From IMG/VR virus record IMGVR_UViG_3300044960_000317, positions 1-21,897 of that record: a stretch of 21,897 nucleotides of DNA. The stretch is one strand, 5' to 3'. The DNA is from a virus. This document shows, piece by piece, positions 6,559 to 13,875 of this stretch. Under the pieces are notes generated by a model, which saw only the letters and a list, made by a program, of their open reading frames with translations, was not told where the DNA came from and did no database searches. A program made the translations under genes and the position numbers. Every line of letters begins with the position of its first letter. Positions within the stretch are counted from its first letter, which is position 1.

Positions 6559-7107
6559 CTACCTCTTAGGCGGGACAGGCGGGGCCTTGGACGGGCGGTC
6601 GGCCTCCAGGACGCTCACGTTCTGGCCGATGAGCCCGCCCCCGCTTCCGTCCTCCTGCTTCTTGGCCGTTTTGGTCTTCCGGGTCGTCTCCGGCCACCAC
6701 TCCCGCATCTGGAGGGTGAGCCGGTAGCCCTCACGCCAGGAGAGGGGAGCCTCCTCAATCCCCACGATGTAGAGCTGGGAGATGCCCCAGCGGTGCGTGG
6801 CGGGGTGCACCACCTGCACCGGGGTGTGCTTCTCGGCTCCCCGGCGGTTGCGGTAGTTTTCGGCGAAACGGCGTAGGCGGTCCAGCTGGCCGAAGTCGGC
6901 CACCCTGATTTCCACCGTCACCTCGGCCGCGGCGTAACCCAGCTTCGTCGTGACCACCCCATCTTGCCCTGGAACCTGCACCTGGGACTCCTGGAGGCCT
7001 CCACCCCGGACGGTCACCCGGACCTCGCCCACGATGTCGGCCTTTGGGTCCGGGGCGATGCGGGTACGGCCGGACGCACCGATGAGGACGATCTCCTCAT
7101 GCATCAT
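6559..7107 (-). CDS. Baseplate/hub-associated tail protein (Mu gp43 position)
   Basis: A 182-aa protein directly after the tape measure gene and before the hub. Residues 25-75 are beta-rich (VRVTVRGGGLQESQVQVPG, EVTVEIRVADF). Residues 95-135 (TPVQVVHPATHRWGISQLYIVGIEEAPLSWREGYRLTLQMREWWP) resemble the small hub/tube-initiator proteins that carry a LysM domain in other phages, but no LysM motif is visible here. The tail (residues 137-182) is Lys/Pro-rich and probably disordered. The start overlaps the tape measure stop by 11 nt; ATG at 7107 or 7104 are both possible. The function is inferred from gene order. Confidence 0.5.
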   Translation of the reverse strand: MMHEEIVLIGASGRTRIAPDPKADIVGEVRVTVRGGGLQESQVQVPGQDGVVTTKLGYAAAEVTVEIRVADFGQLDRLRRFAENYRNRRGAEKHTPVQVVHPATHRWGISQLYIVGIEEAPLSWREGYRLTLQMREWWPETTRKTKTAKKQEDGSGGGLIGQNVSVLEADRPSKAPPVPPKR

Positions 7108-9361
7108 GGCCGCCCTCCGAGGCTAGATGCTCCAGGCCCAGCACCACGATGCGCCCGGCGGCCCAATGGTCTATGGCCTGCACAACCTCGCGGACGATTT
7201 CGCCCGGCTGCCTGGCCCCATCGATGGTGATGTGGACGGTGACCGGACCGTTCCCTTGAGCGGCTGGGGCGACGGTCAGCGACGCAGGAGCCCCCGCTAC
7301 GTTCACGGATGCGGCTACAGGGGCGGCGGCCACGCTGGCCAACTGGCGCACGGCCCGCTCCACCGGTGCAACCTGCCCCAAGCCGAGGGAGAAGCCGGCC
7401 ACGGCGGCCAGACCCATGCGCATGAACTCACGGCTGGGAGACCGAATACCGAGGGCGTCTTTCCCGCCCTGCACCACCTGGCCCATCACGCCCCGGCCCC
7501 ACTCGTAGGCCCGATGAGCGGCTCCCCCGACGGCCTCTAAGCCCCTGAGCACCAGGTCGCCCCCGGGCATCTGGCGGATGACGTTCTTGAGCGCCTCCAC
7601 AAAGGCGGCTCCGGCATTCCGCACCGCCTCTACCAGGCGGCCGGGGAGCGCCTTGAACCAGTCCACTATGCCGGTGAGGGCTCGGACGGCCCCGTCCCGG
7701 ATGCGGTCCCAGTTTCTAATGATGAGTGGCGCTATGGCCATCGCGGCGGAAAGGATGAGCCCCCACGGCCCCGCCAGGCGGAAGAGCCAGGGGAGGACCC
7801 GGGCCACGATGGCGGGTAGGCGGAGGAGCCCTGCTCCGATTGCCTGAAGCGTCTGAACCCCTACCTGCAGGCCCACTCCGACGCTGGCGGCGGCCCGGGT
7901 GGCCCAGGCGTACCGCACGGCGGCGATGGTAAGCCGCCCCAACCACATCACGCCCAGCACCCCATACCGCACCAGGCTCCCGGCGGCCCCCAGGGTGACC
8001 AGGTTCACCAGCCGCCATGCCCCGGCCAGGGCGATGGCCACCCCCACCAGGCGGGCGGTGCCCCCAATGGCCCCGGCCTGGGCTCCCTCTATGCCGCCAA
8101 ACGCCTTGGCTACGGCCTCCAGCACGGGCCGGACGGAGCTCCATACCCCCTTGACGATGCCGATACCCTGCTGGAAGCCGCTCCATACCTCCAGGAGGGC
8201 GGGCTTGATGGAGCGCCACGCCTGGGAGGCGTTCTGAGCGGTCTGCTCTAGCCAGTCCAGGAACCGCCCGATGTTGGCCTGGGCCTTCTTGGGGTCCGTG
8301 GTCTCGGCTAGGGAGCCGAAAACCGCCTTCACCGCCCCCCCGATGTAGCGCTCCACCATCGCCTTGAAGCGCTTGCCTACGGCGGTAGAAGTGTCCGTGA
8401 GGGCCACCAGGTTAGAGAGAAGGTTCCTCAAGGGCTCCACATTGATGTCCATGAACAGCTCGGTGGGGCGGCTACGCAGGGTAGACCACAGCCCAGAGAT
8501 GGAGCGGGACGTGCGGTCCATGAGGCTACCCAGCTTCCCCCCACTCACCGAGTCACGCAGGGCCTCGAGGGAGGCGGTGATGCCAAGCTCAGGAGCGATG
8601 CGGCCAGCCGAGATGAGCTTTTGCACCTCGTCCGTGGTCTTCCCTATGCGCCGGGCCATGACCTCGTAGACCTTCCCCACCGGCACCCCGGCTTCGGCCA
8701 GCTGCAAGAGTTCTTCGCCTTGGAGCCGCCCCTTGGCCCGGATTTGGCTGAAGGCCATAAGCACCCGGTCAATGACGTTCTTGTCAAACCCCTTCAGGGC
8801 GGCCAGGTCGCCCACGCCCTTGAGAATGACCGGCACCTCTACCGGCTTGAACCCGGCGGTGAGGAGACGCTGATATGCATCAATCACGTCCCGCGTCTCA
8901 AACGGGGTAGCCGCGGCGAACCGCACCGCCTCTTTGAGCATCCGGTCAGCCTCACGCTTGGAGCCCAGGAGCGTTTCAAACGCGATGAGGGTGTTCTCCT
9001 TGAACGTGGCCGCGTCCAGGACGAGCTTCGCCCCGTACCCGGCGGCCCCGGCCAGGAGGAGGTTGCGCAGGTTGAAGACCGCCCCGGTGACGCTCGCCAG
9101 TTCGGCCCTAGCCCGAGCGAACCCAGCAGCTAGACCGGAGACTCCAGCACTGGCTGCTCCCACCCCCGCCACGGCGGCGCTCAACCCTCGAGCGGAGAGG
9201 GCGGCCGTACCGAACTCGGAGCGCATGGTGGCCCCGGCCCGCCTGGCCGCCCCCGTGACCGCCCCCGTAGCGGCGTTCAGCTGGCGCACCCGATCGGCGG
9301 CGGCCCGGATTTGGGCCACCTGGGCCCGCATCTCAAAAATCCATTGGAATCGGTTATCCAT
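7097..9361 (-). CDS. Tail tape measure protein
   Basis: A 754-aa protein. The N-terminus is a coiled-coil-like Ala/Arg-rich region (residues 1-100). It is followed by the conserved tape measure core, about residues 105-300, with TFKENTLIAFETLLGS, FAAATPFETRDVIDAYQRLLTAGF and GRLQGEELLQLAEAGVPV. A long hydrophobic, membrane-spanning-like region lies at about 430-560. The C-terminus has the usual AVRNAGAAFVEALKNVIRQMPGGDLV and DALGIRSPSREFMRMG segments. It sets tail length and is ejected with the DNA; the hydrophobic part may form a channel in the host membrane. At 754 aa a tail of roughly 110 nm would be expected from the usual residue-to-length rule. The start overlaps the chaperone frameshift product by 8 nt. 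Confidence 0.93.
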   Translation of the reverse strand: MDNRFQWIFEMRAQVAQIRAAADRVRQLNAATGAVTGAARRAGATMRSEFGTAALSARGLSAAVAGVGAASAGVSGLAAGFARARAELASVTGAVFNLRNLLLAGAAGYGAKLVLDAATFKENTLIAFETLLGSKREADRMLKEAVRFAAATPFETRDVIDAYQRLLTAGFKPVEVPVILKGVGDLAALKGFDKNVIDRVLMAFSQIRAKGRLQGEELLQLAEAGVPVGKVYEVMARRIGKTTDEVQKLISAGRIAPELGITASLEALRDSVSGGKLGSLMDRTSRSISGLWSTLRSRPTELFMDINVEPLRNLLSNLVALTDTSTAVGKRFKAMVERYIGGAVKAVFGSLAETTDPKKAQANIGRFLDWLEQTAQNASQAWRSIKPALLEVWSGFQQGIGIVKGVWSSVRPVLEAVAKAFGGIEGAQAGAIGGTARLVGVAIALAGAWRLVNLVTLGAAGSLVRYGVLGVMWLGRLTIAAVRYAWATRAAASVGVGLQVGVQTLQAIGAGLLRLPAIVARVLPWLFRLAGPWGLILSAAMAIAPLIIRNWDRIRDGAVRALTGIVDWFKALPGRLVEAVRNAGAAFVEALKNVIRQMPGGDLVLRGLEAVGGAAHRAYEWGRGVMGQVVQGGKDALGIRSPSREFMRMGLAAVAGFSLGLGQVAPVERAVRQLASVAAAPVAASVNVAGAPASLTVAPAAQGNGPVTVHITIDGARQPGEIVREVVQAIDHWAAGRIVVLGLEHLASEGGHDA

Positions 9362-9522
9362 CGGCGGGTATCTGGCTCAGGAGGTGGGCGGCCTCCAGCA
9401 TCGCCCCGGCGGCGGCTTCAGGGGAACGCTCTCCCCGGCGGTAGGCCAGGAGGCACCGGGCGGCCAGGGCTACGTCGCGGCGCTTGGTGGTTTCCTGGTA
9501 AAGCTCAGCCGAGCGGGACCAG
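9354..9522 (-). CDS. Tail assembly chaperone, frameshift-encoded C-terminal part
   Basis: This frame has good codon quality (WSRSAELYQETTKRRDVALAARCLL...LLSQIPADG, about 56 aa). It has no ATG or GTG start with a ribosome site; the only start is a TTG at 9569, deep in the preceding gene, giving an improbable Trp/Arg-rich N-terminus. It lies in the +1 (equivalently -2) frame relative to the upstream chaperone gene and ends where the tape measure gene begins. This is the classic arrangement of the G/GT pair in tailed phages, in which a minority of ribosomes shift to make a longer chaperone. Joining at the TTT-C at 9525-9522 gives the smooth sequence DEEARF-WSRSAELYQE. Confidence 0.7.
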
Positions 9523-9837
9523 AAATCGAGCCTCCTCGTCCTGGGCCAGGGCCACCAAGTCCGCGGCAACCTTGGAAGCGATACCGGGGTAGCGGCTCAA
9601 GACCTTGGAAAACTCGGCCCGGGTGGGGTGGACCAAGCAGTCTAAGACCAGCGCCTTCTGGGCCTGGTAGAGGTTGGCCCCCTCCCGGGAGACGGTGGTC
9701 ACGAAGCGGGAATACTCGGCCTCCAGGGGCGGGCGAAAGTAGGCCACGCCCCACTTCCCTTCGGCCTTCCAGACCTCCCCGTGCTCGGCCAGGAGGGAGT
9801 CTTCCAAGGTGCTAGCGGCTTCCTTCAACTTCTCCAT
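9505..9837 (-). CDS. Tail assembly chaperone (Mu gp41 position, short form)
   Basis: A 110-aa protein between the tail tube and the tape measure protein. It is a helical protein (LKEAASTLEDSLLAE, YSRFVTTV...NLYQAQKALVLDCLVHP, SRYPGIASKVAADLVALAQDEEARF). The segment ALVLDCLVHPTRAEFSKVLSRYPGIASKVAADL matches the usual pattern of phage tail assembly chaperones, where the core ends in an acidic helix just before the shift site. It coats the tape measure protein while the tube polymerises. The ATG at 9837 has GAGG upstream. Confidence 0.75.
   Translation of the reverse strand: MEKLKEAASTLEDSLLAEHGEVWKAEGKWGVAYFRPPLEAEYSRFVTTVSREGANLYQAQKALVLDCLVHPTRAEFSKVLSRYPGIASKVAADLVALAQDEEARFLVPLG
9522..9528 (-). 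other. Candidate +1 programmed frameshift site (CGA-TTT-C)
   Basis: Within the overlap of the two chaperone frames, the zero-frame codon TTT (9525-9523) is followed by C, so tRNA-Phe can re-pair on TTC one base on. It is preceded by the slow CGA codon. The zero-frame stop TGA is six codons away (9507-9505). No better +1 or -2 slip sequence is visible in the overlap. Confidence 0.45.
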
Positions 9838-9845
9838 GCGTCACC

Positions 9846-10283
9846 TCAAGGCCGGTAGGGGACCTTGCTCTGGGGCCAGACCTCGAGGGCCTTCCCCTTG
9901 AGCTCCACCATCACGGGCTCGGCCCCCTTGGATACGTTCACGGAACCGCCTCCGGTGAGCCGCAGGGCGCGGATGTAATCCACCGTGGTGACCCCGTCCT
10001 TATCGGCGTAGACCACCTGCACGTCGATTTCCTTGTCCTGGAAACCGTTGCCCCAGTTGTTGACCATCTGGTCGTAGATGTCCTTGGGAAGGCGGATGGT
10101 CACCTCCACCGGCTCCACCTGGCCAGGCGTGCGGGCGATAGGCTTGCCCCGCTTGTAGAGGTACTCCTCCTGAACCTCAGGGATGGAGTACTCCACCTCC
10201 GCGTCCACCGGGATGGGGTCGCCATCGATGAGGAGTTCGACGGAGGAGAAGTCGTAGGTTTTGTTGTTCCGAATCTCAGGCAT
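9846..10283 (-). CDS. Tail tube protein (Mu M-like)
   Basis: A 145-aa protein directly downstream of the sheath gene with a strong ribosome site (AGGAGGTGAAGC before the ATG). Its beta-rich pattern, with TYDFSSVELLIDGDPI near the N-terminus, YSIPEVQEEYLYKRGKPIARTPGQ in the middle and VDYIRALRLTGGGSVNVSKGAEPVMVELKGKALE at the end, fits the tube proteins of contractile tails. It polymerises inside the sheath to form the inner channel. Order sheath, tube, chaperone, tape measure supports the call. Confidence 0.85.
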   Translation of the reverse strand: MPEIRNNKTYDFSSVELLIDGDPIPVDAEVEYSIPEVQEEYLYKRGKPIARTPGQVEPVEVTIRLPKDIYDQMVNNWGNGFQDKEIDVQVVYADKDGVTTVDYIRALRLTGGGSVNVSKGAEPVMVELKGKALEVWPQSKVPYRP

Positions 10284-10293
10284 GCTTCACCTC

Positions 10294-11703
10294 CTACTTG
10301 GCCACCTTCAAGGCCGGGTTCTCAAACCCGATGTCCACCGTGACGTATTTGGCGTAGCCCAGCGGGATGATGCTGACGCTCACGGGCAAGCGGCGGCTGG
10401 AGAGGATGTTCTCGGTGCGGTCCACCCACACCCGAACGGCGGGCTGGCCGTTCTCCTCGCTGACCTTCCCCTTGAGGGCCGCCCTGAGCATCCCGGCGAT
10501 GTAGCCTTCCACCCTGATGGCGTCTCGTTCGGCGATGCCCCCGGTGGCGGGGTCCACCAAAATGGAGTCGTTCACGAACCGGAGGCCCGCCTGGTAGGCC
10601 ACGGTGCAGGCCAAATCCATGACCGAGCGGTACTGGTCAAGCTCAAAGTCACTTCCCGGAGGGGCCATGAGGCGGCCCTGGGTGAGGAAGTAGCCCGCAT
10701 ACGCCGGGTAGGTGCGGGCGGTGGTGAACCGGGCCTCGTCCAGCCCCGGCGTGACGTACTCGTCCCGGAGGAGCCTGGCCACCCCCACCAAAGGCCCAGA
10801 GGCCACCCGGCCAACGTCCTCCTGGGCCGGGCGAGCGGCGCGGCGACCGGCCCACAACCAGGCGATGGGGCGGCGGTGCACCCGGCCGGTGATGGGGCTG
10901 GCGATCTCGGCGTACCCGGCCCCCACGCCCACACGGACAGAGGCAAAGCTGACCCAGGCGGTGCGCAGGTTGGAATCGCTGTCGTCGGCGGCCTCGAGCA
11001 GCGCCCAGATGTAGCGGTGCTGGGTGGCCGCCTCCCCCATGCGAGCGTCCACACCGGCCGCTACGACAGGCGTTGCCGCCCCCACCACATGGATGAACTG
11101 GTAGCGAAGCTGGGCCTGGGCGAAGAGTGCGTTGATGGCGTTGTTCAGGTCGCTGAGGGTGTAGCTGGGGGCGGTGGTGGTGAAGCTGAACGCGTCCCCC
11201 GCGTCAAAGGTGCCCGCAAAAGTGAGAGTGAGCCCGGTGCCGGGCACGCTGTAAGTCCCCCCGGAGGGCACGGCGATCTCCGGGCTAACGGTGTCGCCCC
11301 CGTCCAGGGTGTAGGTGAAAGCGGCGGTGCCAAGACCGCCGGACCGGGTGAGCTTCACCTGGACCTCGTAGGCGTCAAGAGGAGAGCCCCCCACGGTGAG
11401 GGTGCCGGTAGACGAGGCGGCTCGAGTGACAGTAACGGCGGAAGCGGAGCCAGCCACGCTAGCGTTGGCCCGCACCGCGTAGATGGCCCCCGCGCCCTGG
11501 GCGAACGCTACACCGATGGCCTCGAGGAGCGGGCCGGAAGCGAACACTTCTTTGGCCCGCTTGGTGTCGGAAAGCGACACCACCTCGTTTACAGGCCCGG
11601 CGCTGGCTACGCCAATTTTGACGTGCACGCCCTCCCCGAGGGCAGGGAGCACGCCAAGGTTGCCGTCCTGGATGTTCAGCGAAACACCCGGCAGGTTAGG
11701 CAT
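10294..11703 (-). CDS. Contractile tail sheath protein (Mu L-like, DUF2586-type)
   Basis: A 469-aa protein that starts with MPNLPGVSLNIQDGNLGVLP, as sheath proteins of this type do. A beta-rich inserted domain (about 85-185: TGTLTVGGSPLDAYEVQVKLT...FDAGDAFSFTT) is followed by the sheath core (LSDLNNAINAL, IHVVGAATPVV, RRPIAWLWAGRRAARPAQEDVGRVASGPL). The C-terminal handshake region is RVWVDRTENILSSRRLPVSVSIIPLGYAKYVTVDIGFENP. It wraps the tube and contracts on infection. Translation is favoured by an exceptionally long Shine-Dalgarno sequence (11717-11707), fitting a highly expressed structural protein. It overlaps the upstream small gene by 8 nt. Confidence 0.92.
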   Translation of the reverse strand: MPNLPGVSLNIQDGNLGVLPALGEGVHVKIGVASAGPVNEVVSLSDTKRAKEVFASGPLLEAIGVAFAQGAGAIYAVRANASVAGSASAVTVTRAASSTGTLTVGGSPLDAYEVQVKLTRSGGLGTAAFTYTLDGGDTVSPEIAVPSGGTYSVPGTGLTLTFAGTFDAGDAFSFTTTAPSYTLSDLNNAINALFAQAQLRYQFIHVVGAATPVVAAGVDARMGEAATQHRYIWALLEAADDSDSNLRTAWVSFASVRVGVGAGYAEIASPITGRVHRRPIAWLWAGRRAARPAQEDVGRVASGPLVGVARLLRDEYVTPGLDEARFTTARTYPAYAGYFLTQGRLMAPPGSDFELDQYRSVMDLACTVAYQAGLRFVNDSILVDPATGGIAERDAIRVEGYIAGMLRAALKGKVSEENGQPAVRVWVDRTENILSSRRLPVSVSIIPLGYAKYVTVDIGFENPALKVAK

Positions 11704-11884
11704 TGCGGATCACCTCCCGTTGGGCCTGCGCGATGGCCCGGTCGTACTCGGCCTCGGCGACCTCCTGCCCGGCCGCCCAATGGGCCAGGGCACGGGCGGC
11801 AGCGAAGAGCCAGGCGGGGGTGTTTTTGGCCTCCGCCCAGGTCTCTACAGGTCGCGTTTCCTGAGTTTCCTTTTCTTTCGGCAT
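11696..11884 (-). CDS. Small protein before the sheath (Mu gp38 position)
   Basis: A 62-aa protein with ribosome site GGAGG before its ATG. It has a charged N-terminus (MPKEKETQETRPVE) and a helical remainder (PAWLFAAARALAHWAAG, then AEAEYDRAIAQAQREVIRNA). Mu also has a small gene, gp38, immediately before the sheath, but I see no sequence feature that proves homology. It ends within the sheath start and contains the sheath's long Shine-Dalgarno sequence in its last codons. The function is unknown. Confidence 0.6.
   Translation of the reverse strand: MPKEKETQETRPVETWAEAKNTPAWLFAAARALAHWAAGQEVAEAEYDRAIAQAQREVIRNA
11707..11717 (-). promoter_or_regulatory. Unusually long Shine-Dalgarno sequence for the sheath gene
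   Basis: The minus strand reads GGAGGTGATCC, an 11-nt perfect complement of the conserved 16S rRNA 3' end (GGATCACCTCC). The GGAGG core lies 9 nt before the sheath ATG, inside the last codons of the upstream gene. Most genes here have only 5-7 matching bases. Confidence 0.75.
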
Positions 11885-11897
11885 ATCAAACCTCCAT

Positions 11898-12329
11898 TCA
11901 GGCGCAGGTCAGCGCCAACGACTCGAGAATCACGTACTGGCGCGCCTCTTCTACCGGGGTGGTCAGGGTTAGCTCGAGCCGGTACGCCACCCCGTAGGCA
12001 ATGGCTCCGCCCTGAACCCACTCTCCCCGTTCCGGGGTGGCTATCGGGCCAAAGAGCTTGCGAATAGCGGTGAGCACCTCGGCCAGGGCTCCCTCTACCT
12101 CGGCCCAGGATTCAGCCCAGATGTAGAGGGCCAGCCGCACCCGACGCGCGTAGATCGGCTTTCCGGTGGGTGTCGGCCAGGAGATTCCGGTAGGTGGGGC
12201 CATCTCTTCGGCCACCGGCACCACCACCAGCCGAGGGGGACGGGCGTTCTCGTCAAGGGCCGCGTCGCCCAGGTAGATGGGGACGGCGGGGAGATGCCCA
12301 GTCAGGGCGCTTACGAACTCCGTAATCAC
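11898..12329 (-). CDS. Tail completion/terminator-type protein (Mu gp37 position)
   Basis: A 143-aa protein with a GTG start overlapping the preceding stop as GTGA. It has the pattern of Mu gp37-like/tail terminator proteins: an N-terminal helix (MITEFVSALTGHLP), a strand-rich middle (PRLVVVPVAEE, RRVRLALYIWAES), a long helix (WAEVEGALAEVLTAIRKLFG) and final strands (YRLELTLTTPVEE). It probably caps the tail tube or joins tail to head. The call rests on length, fold pattern and its place between the gpG-like gene and the sheath. Confidence 0.65.
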   Translation of the reverse strand: MITEFVSALTGHLPAVPIYLGDAALDENARPPRLVVVPVAEEMAPPTGISWPTPTGKPIYARRVRLALYIWAESWAEVEGALAEVLTAIRKLFGPIATPERGEWVQGGAIAYGVAYRLELTLTTPVEEARQYVILESLALTCA

Positions 12330-12838
12330 AGCTCGGTCTCCAGATAGGCCCGAATGGCTTCCTCCATCCGGGGGCCGTACTCCCCAGCTCGGTTTCCCCA
12401 GGGGAAGAAGGGGCGGGCGGGGAGGGTCACTTGCTTGGCGAACACCCAGGCTCCCTTTCCGCCCTTCCGTTTGCCCCGGCCACCGGGAAGGCGGAAGGCC
12501 AGGTAGCGCTTTCGGCGGGGCCGGATGGTGGCCCCGTACTGGTGGGGAGCGGCGTACTGGACGTTGGTAGCGACTACGAACCCGCGTTCGCTAACGTTCG
12601 CCACGTTGAAAGAGCGCCGAAGGCGGCCGGTGTCGCTCAGGGTCTGGCCGCCCTCAAGGGTAGCCCGCAAGGAGGGCTCCCAGGGTTTACCGTACGGGTC
12701 GGTGGTGGTGCGGAAGCGGTCGGAGAGGGCGGTCATAGCCCCCTCGGCGGCGACTCGAGCCACCGCACGGAGCCCGGCCGGGCTCGCCAGCCGGTCCAGC
12801 TTCCGGGCCAGGGCGTCCAGCTGGGCACTGAACCTCAC
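12326..12838 (-). CDS. Phage virion morphogenesis protein (Mu G / P2 S-like)
   Basis: A 170-aa protein. I chose the GTG at 12838: it overlaps the DUF1320 stop as GTGA and has AGGAGG 6 nt upstream, while the longer open frame has a Pro/Arg-rich, unlikely extension. The family pattern is clear: an N-terminal helix (ARKLDRLA), DPYGKPWEPSLRATLEGGQTLSDTGRLRRSF (residues 46-76), QYAAPHQYGATI, then a basic linker and LPARPFFPWG near the end. Members complete the tail or head-tail junction. It lies here between gp36-like and gp37-like genes, as in P2-type order, rather than beside the minor head gene as in Mu. Confidence 0.87.
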   Translation of the reverse strand: MRFSAQLDALARKLDRLASPAGLRAVARVAAEGAMTALSDRFRTTTDPYGKPWEPSLRATLEGGQTLSDTGRLRRSFNVANVSERGFVVATNVQYAAPHQYGATIRPRRKRYLAFRLPGGRGKRKGGKGAWVFAKQVTLPARPFFPWGNRAGEYGPRMEEAIRAYLETEL

Positions 12839-13227
12839 GGCCACCTCCTGGGGGTGGTGTGGGCGTGTAGCCCGGTGTCGGAAATGGTAGGGCTCGAGTC
12901 CTGGACCTGGGGGTCCACCCGTCCGGCCGCCACGTCCTGGAGCCAGCGTAGGGCGTCCTCGTAGCGCAGCCGTAGGTTCTCGTCCCCAGGGCGGTTCGGG
13001 TCGTACCCCCGGCGGCTCATCAGGTCGTAGGCGGCGATAACGGCCACCGCGCGGGTGAGTGCGGAACCCCAACTGATAATGGGCAGGGTGTAGCGAGCGG
13101 CCAAGTAGGAATCCGCCAGGCTCGAGGCCGCCTCCAAAGCCGCGTTTTGGTCAGCCGGGGTAAAGCCCGAGAGGACCGAGGCGGGGAGGCCCAATTGGGC
13201 CAGGTCAGGCGTTTCAGCGTAGCGCAT
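12835..13227 (-). CDS. DUF1320 head-tail connector protein (Mu gp36 / J)
   Basis: A 130-aa protein with the family pattern YAETPDLAQLG at the start, an ASSLADSYLAARYTLPI segment (residues 34-50) and RLRYEDALRWLQDVAAGRVD towards the end. These short adaptor proteins bind the portal ring and pass to the tail. The tail of about 22 residues after the family core is flexible. The Shine-Dalgarno is weak, so translation may be coupled to the preceding gene, whose stop is 3 nt upstream. Confidence 0.88.
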   Translation of the reverse strand: MRYAETPDLAQLGLPASVLSGFTPADQNAALEAASSLADSYLAARYTLPIISWGSALTRAVAVIAAYDLMSRRGYDPNRPGDENLRLRYEDALRWLQDVAAGRVDPQVQDSSPTISDTGLHAHTTPRRWP

Positions 13228-13230
13228 GTT

Positions 13231-13539
13231 TTACCAGCGCACTCCAAACGAAACGGCGAAAGCGAACTGGGTATTAGGCACCCGCGCACCGACCTCGAGC
13301 ACGGCCCACCACTCCGGGAAATACAGGGCCAGTGCGGTGTAGGGCATTACTCCCTCAGGGTAGCGTGCGCTCAGCCCGGTAGCCAGCTCCAGCGGCCCCG
13401 CGCTCCAGACGATCTGCTCGGCGTAGCAGGCCAATCGGGTAGCCAGGCCGAACTCAGCCCGGCACCCAGCCCGCCCGGCGGCGTTAGCGTTGCAGCCGAG
13501 CGCGGCTAGCGTCAACGTCAGAACTGCTAGCTTTCGCAT
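13231..13539 (-). CDS. Small exported protein of the lysis cassette
   Basis: A 102-aa protein. Residues 1-15 are a basic then hydrophobic signal sequence (MRKLAVLTLTLAALG) with Cys16 and a second plausible cleavage after NANA. The Cys site is close to a lipobox, but Ala rather than Leu is at -3, so a lipoprotein is only possible. The mature part is made of amphipathic strands (EQIVWSAGPLELATGLSARY, LALYFPEWWAVLEVGARV, QFAFAVSFGVRW) and ends in an aromatic residue, suggesting an envelope role. It starts 56 nt inside the holin-like gene in another frame, an overlap recalling Rz/Rz1 spanins, but the protein is not proline-rich. A decayed copy lies at 1-239. The function is unknown. Confidence 0.6.
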   Translation of the reverse strand: MRKLAVLTLTLAALGCNANAAGRAGCRAEFGLATRLACYAEQIVWSAGPLELATGLSARYPEGVMPYTALALYFPEWWAVLEVGARVPNTQFAFAVSFGVRW

Positions 13540-13867
13540 TTCCCGCGCCTAAAATGCCGCGCAACAGGTCTACTCCGCCAGAGGCCATGATGCCAGCGGA
13601 TAATCCGAAGACCAGCCAGTTAGCCCCCAGGTAACCCATCAGCTTGCCCACGAAGGCCAGCCCGACCCCGAGCGCCAGGCTGAGCACCAGCACCAGCCAG
13701 CCGTCCAGGGAGCGCAGGACGTGTTTGCGCAGCAGGGCCACCAGCGCGGCCACCACCGCGGCGAGAGAGGCGGTGGAGCCAAACCAGGCCGAGACATCGG
13801 TGGGGATGCTCGAGTCCTGCGCCACCGCCAGGCCAAACAACACCGTCATCGCCATCAAAATCCGCAT
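13484..13867 (-). CDS. Holin-like membrane protein
   Basis: A 127-aa protein. The ATG at 13867 is chosen because AGGAGG lies just upstream. Four hydrophobic segments are visible: ILMAMTVLFGLAVA (possibly a cleaved signal), ASLAAVVAALVALL, WLVLVLSLALGVGLAFVG and WLVFGLSAGIMASGGVDLL. A charged, Ser-rich C-terminus follows. Small size, several membrane helices and its place directly after the M23 endopeptidase argue for a holin that lets the endolysin reach the cell wall. No named holin family is recognised. The last 18 codons overlap the signal peptide of the next gene. Confidence 0.65.
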   Translation of the reverse strand: MRILMAMTVLFGLAVAQDSSIPTDVSAWFGSTASLAAVVAALVALLRKHVLRSLDGWLVLVLSLALGVGLAFVGKLMGYLGANWLVFGLSAGIMASGGVDLLRGILGAGNAKASSSDVDASRARLQR

Positions 13868-13875
13868 GTTTCCTC

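Noticed and set aside
10261-11997. A 578-codon open frame on the plus strand
   Set aside because: It is antisense to the sheath and tube-side genes. Its protein is Gly/His/Arg/Pro-rich without any domain, whereas the minus frame gives a clear sheath protein. Long antisense frames are expected at this GC.
12839-13072. N-terminal extension of the gpG-like protein
   Set aside because: It overlaps the DUF1320 gene in another frame and is Pro/Arg/Gly-rich. The GTG at 12838 has a perfect ribosome site and a GTGA junction.
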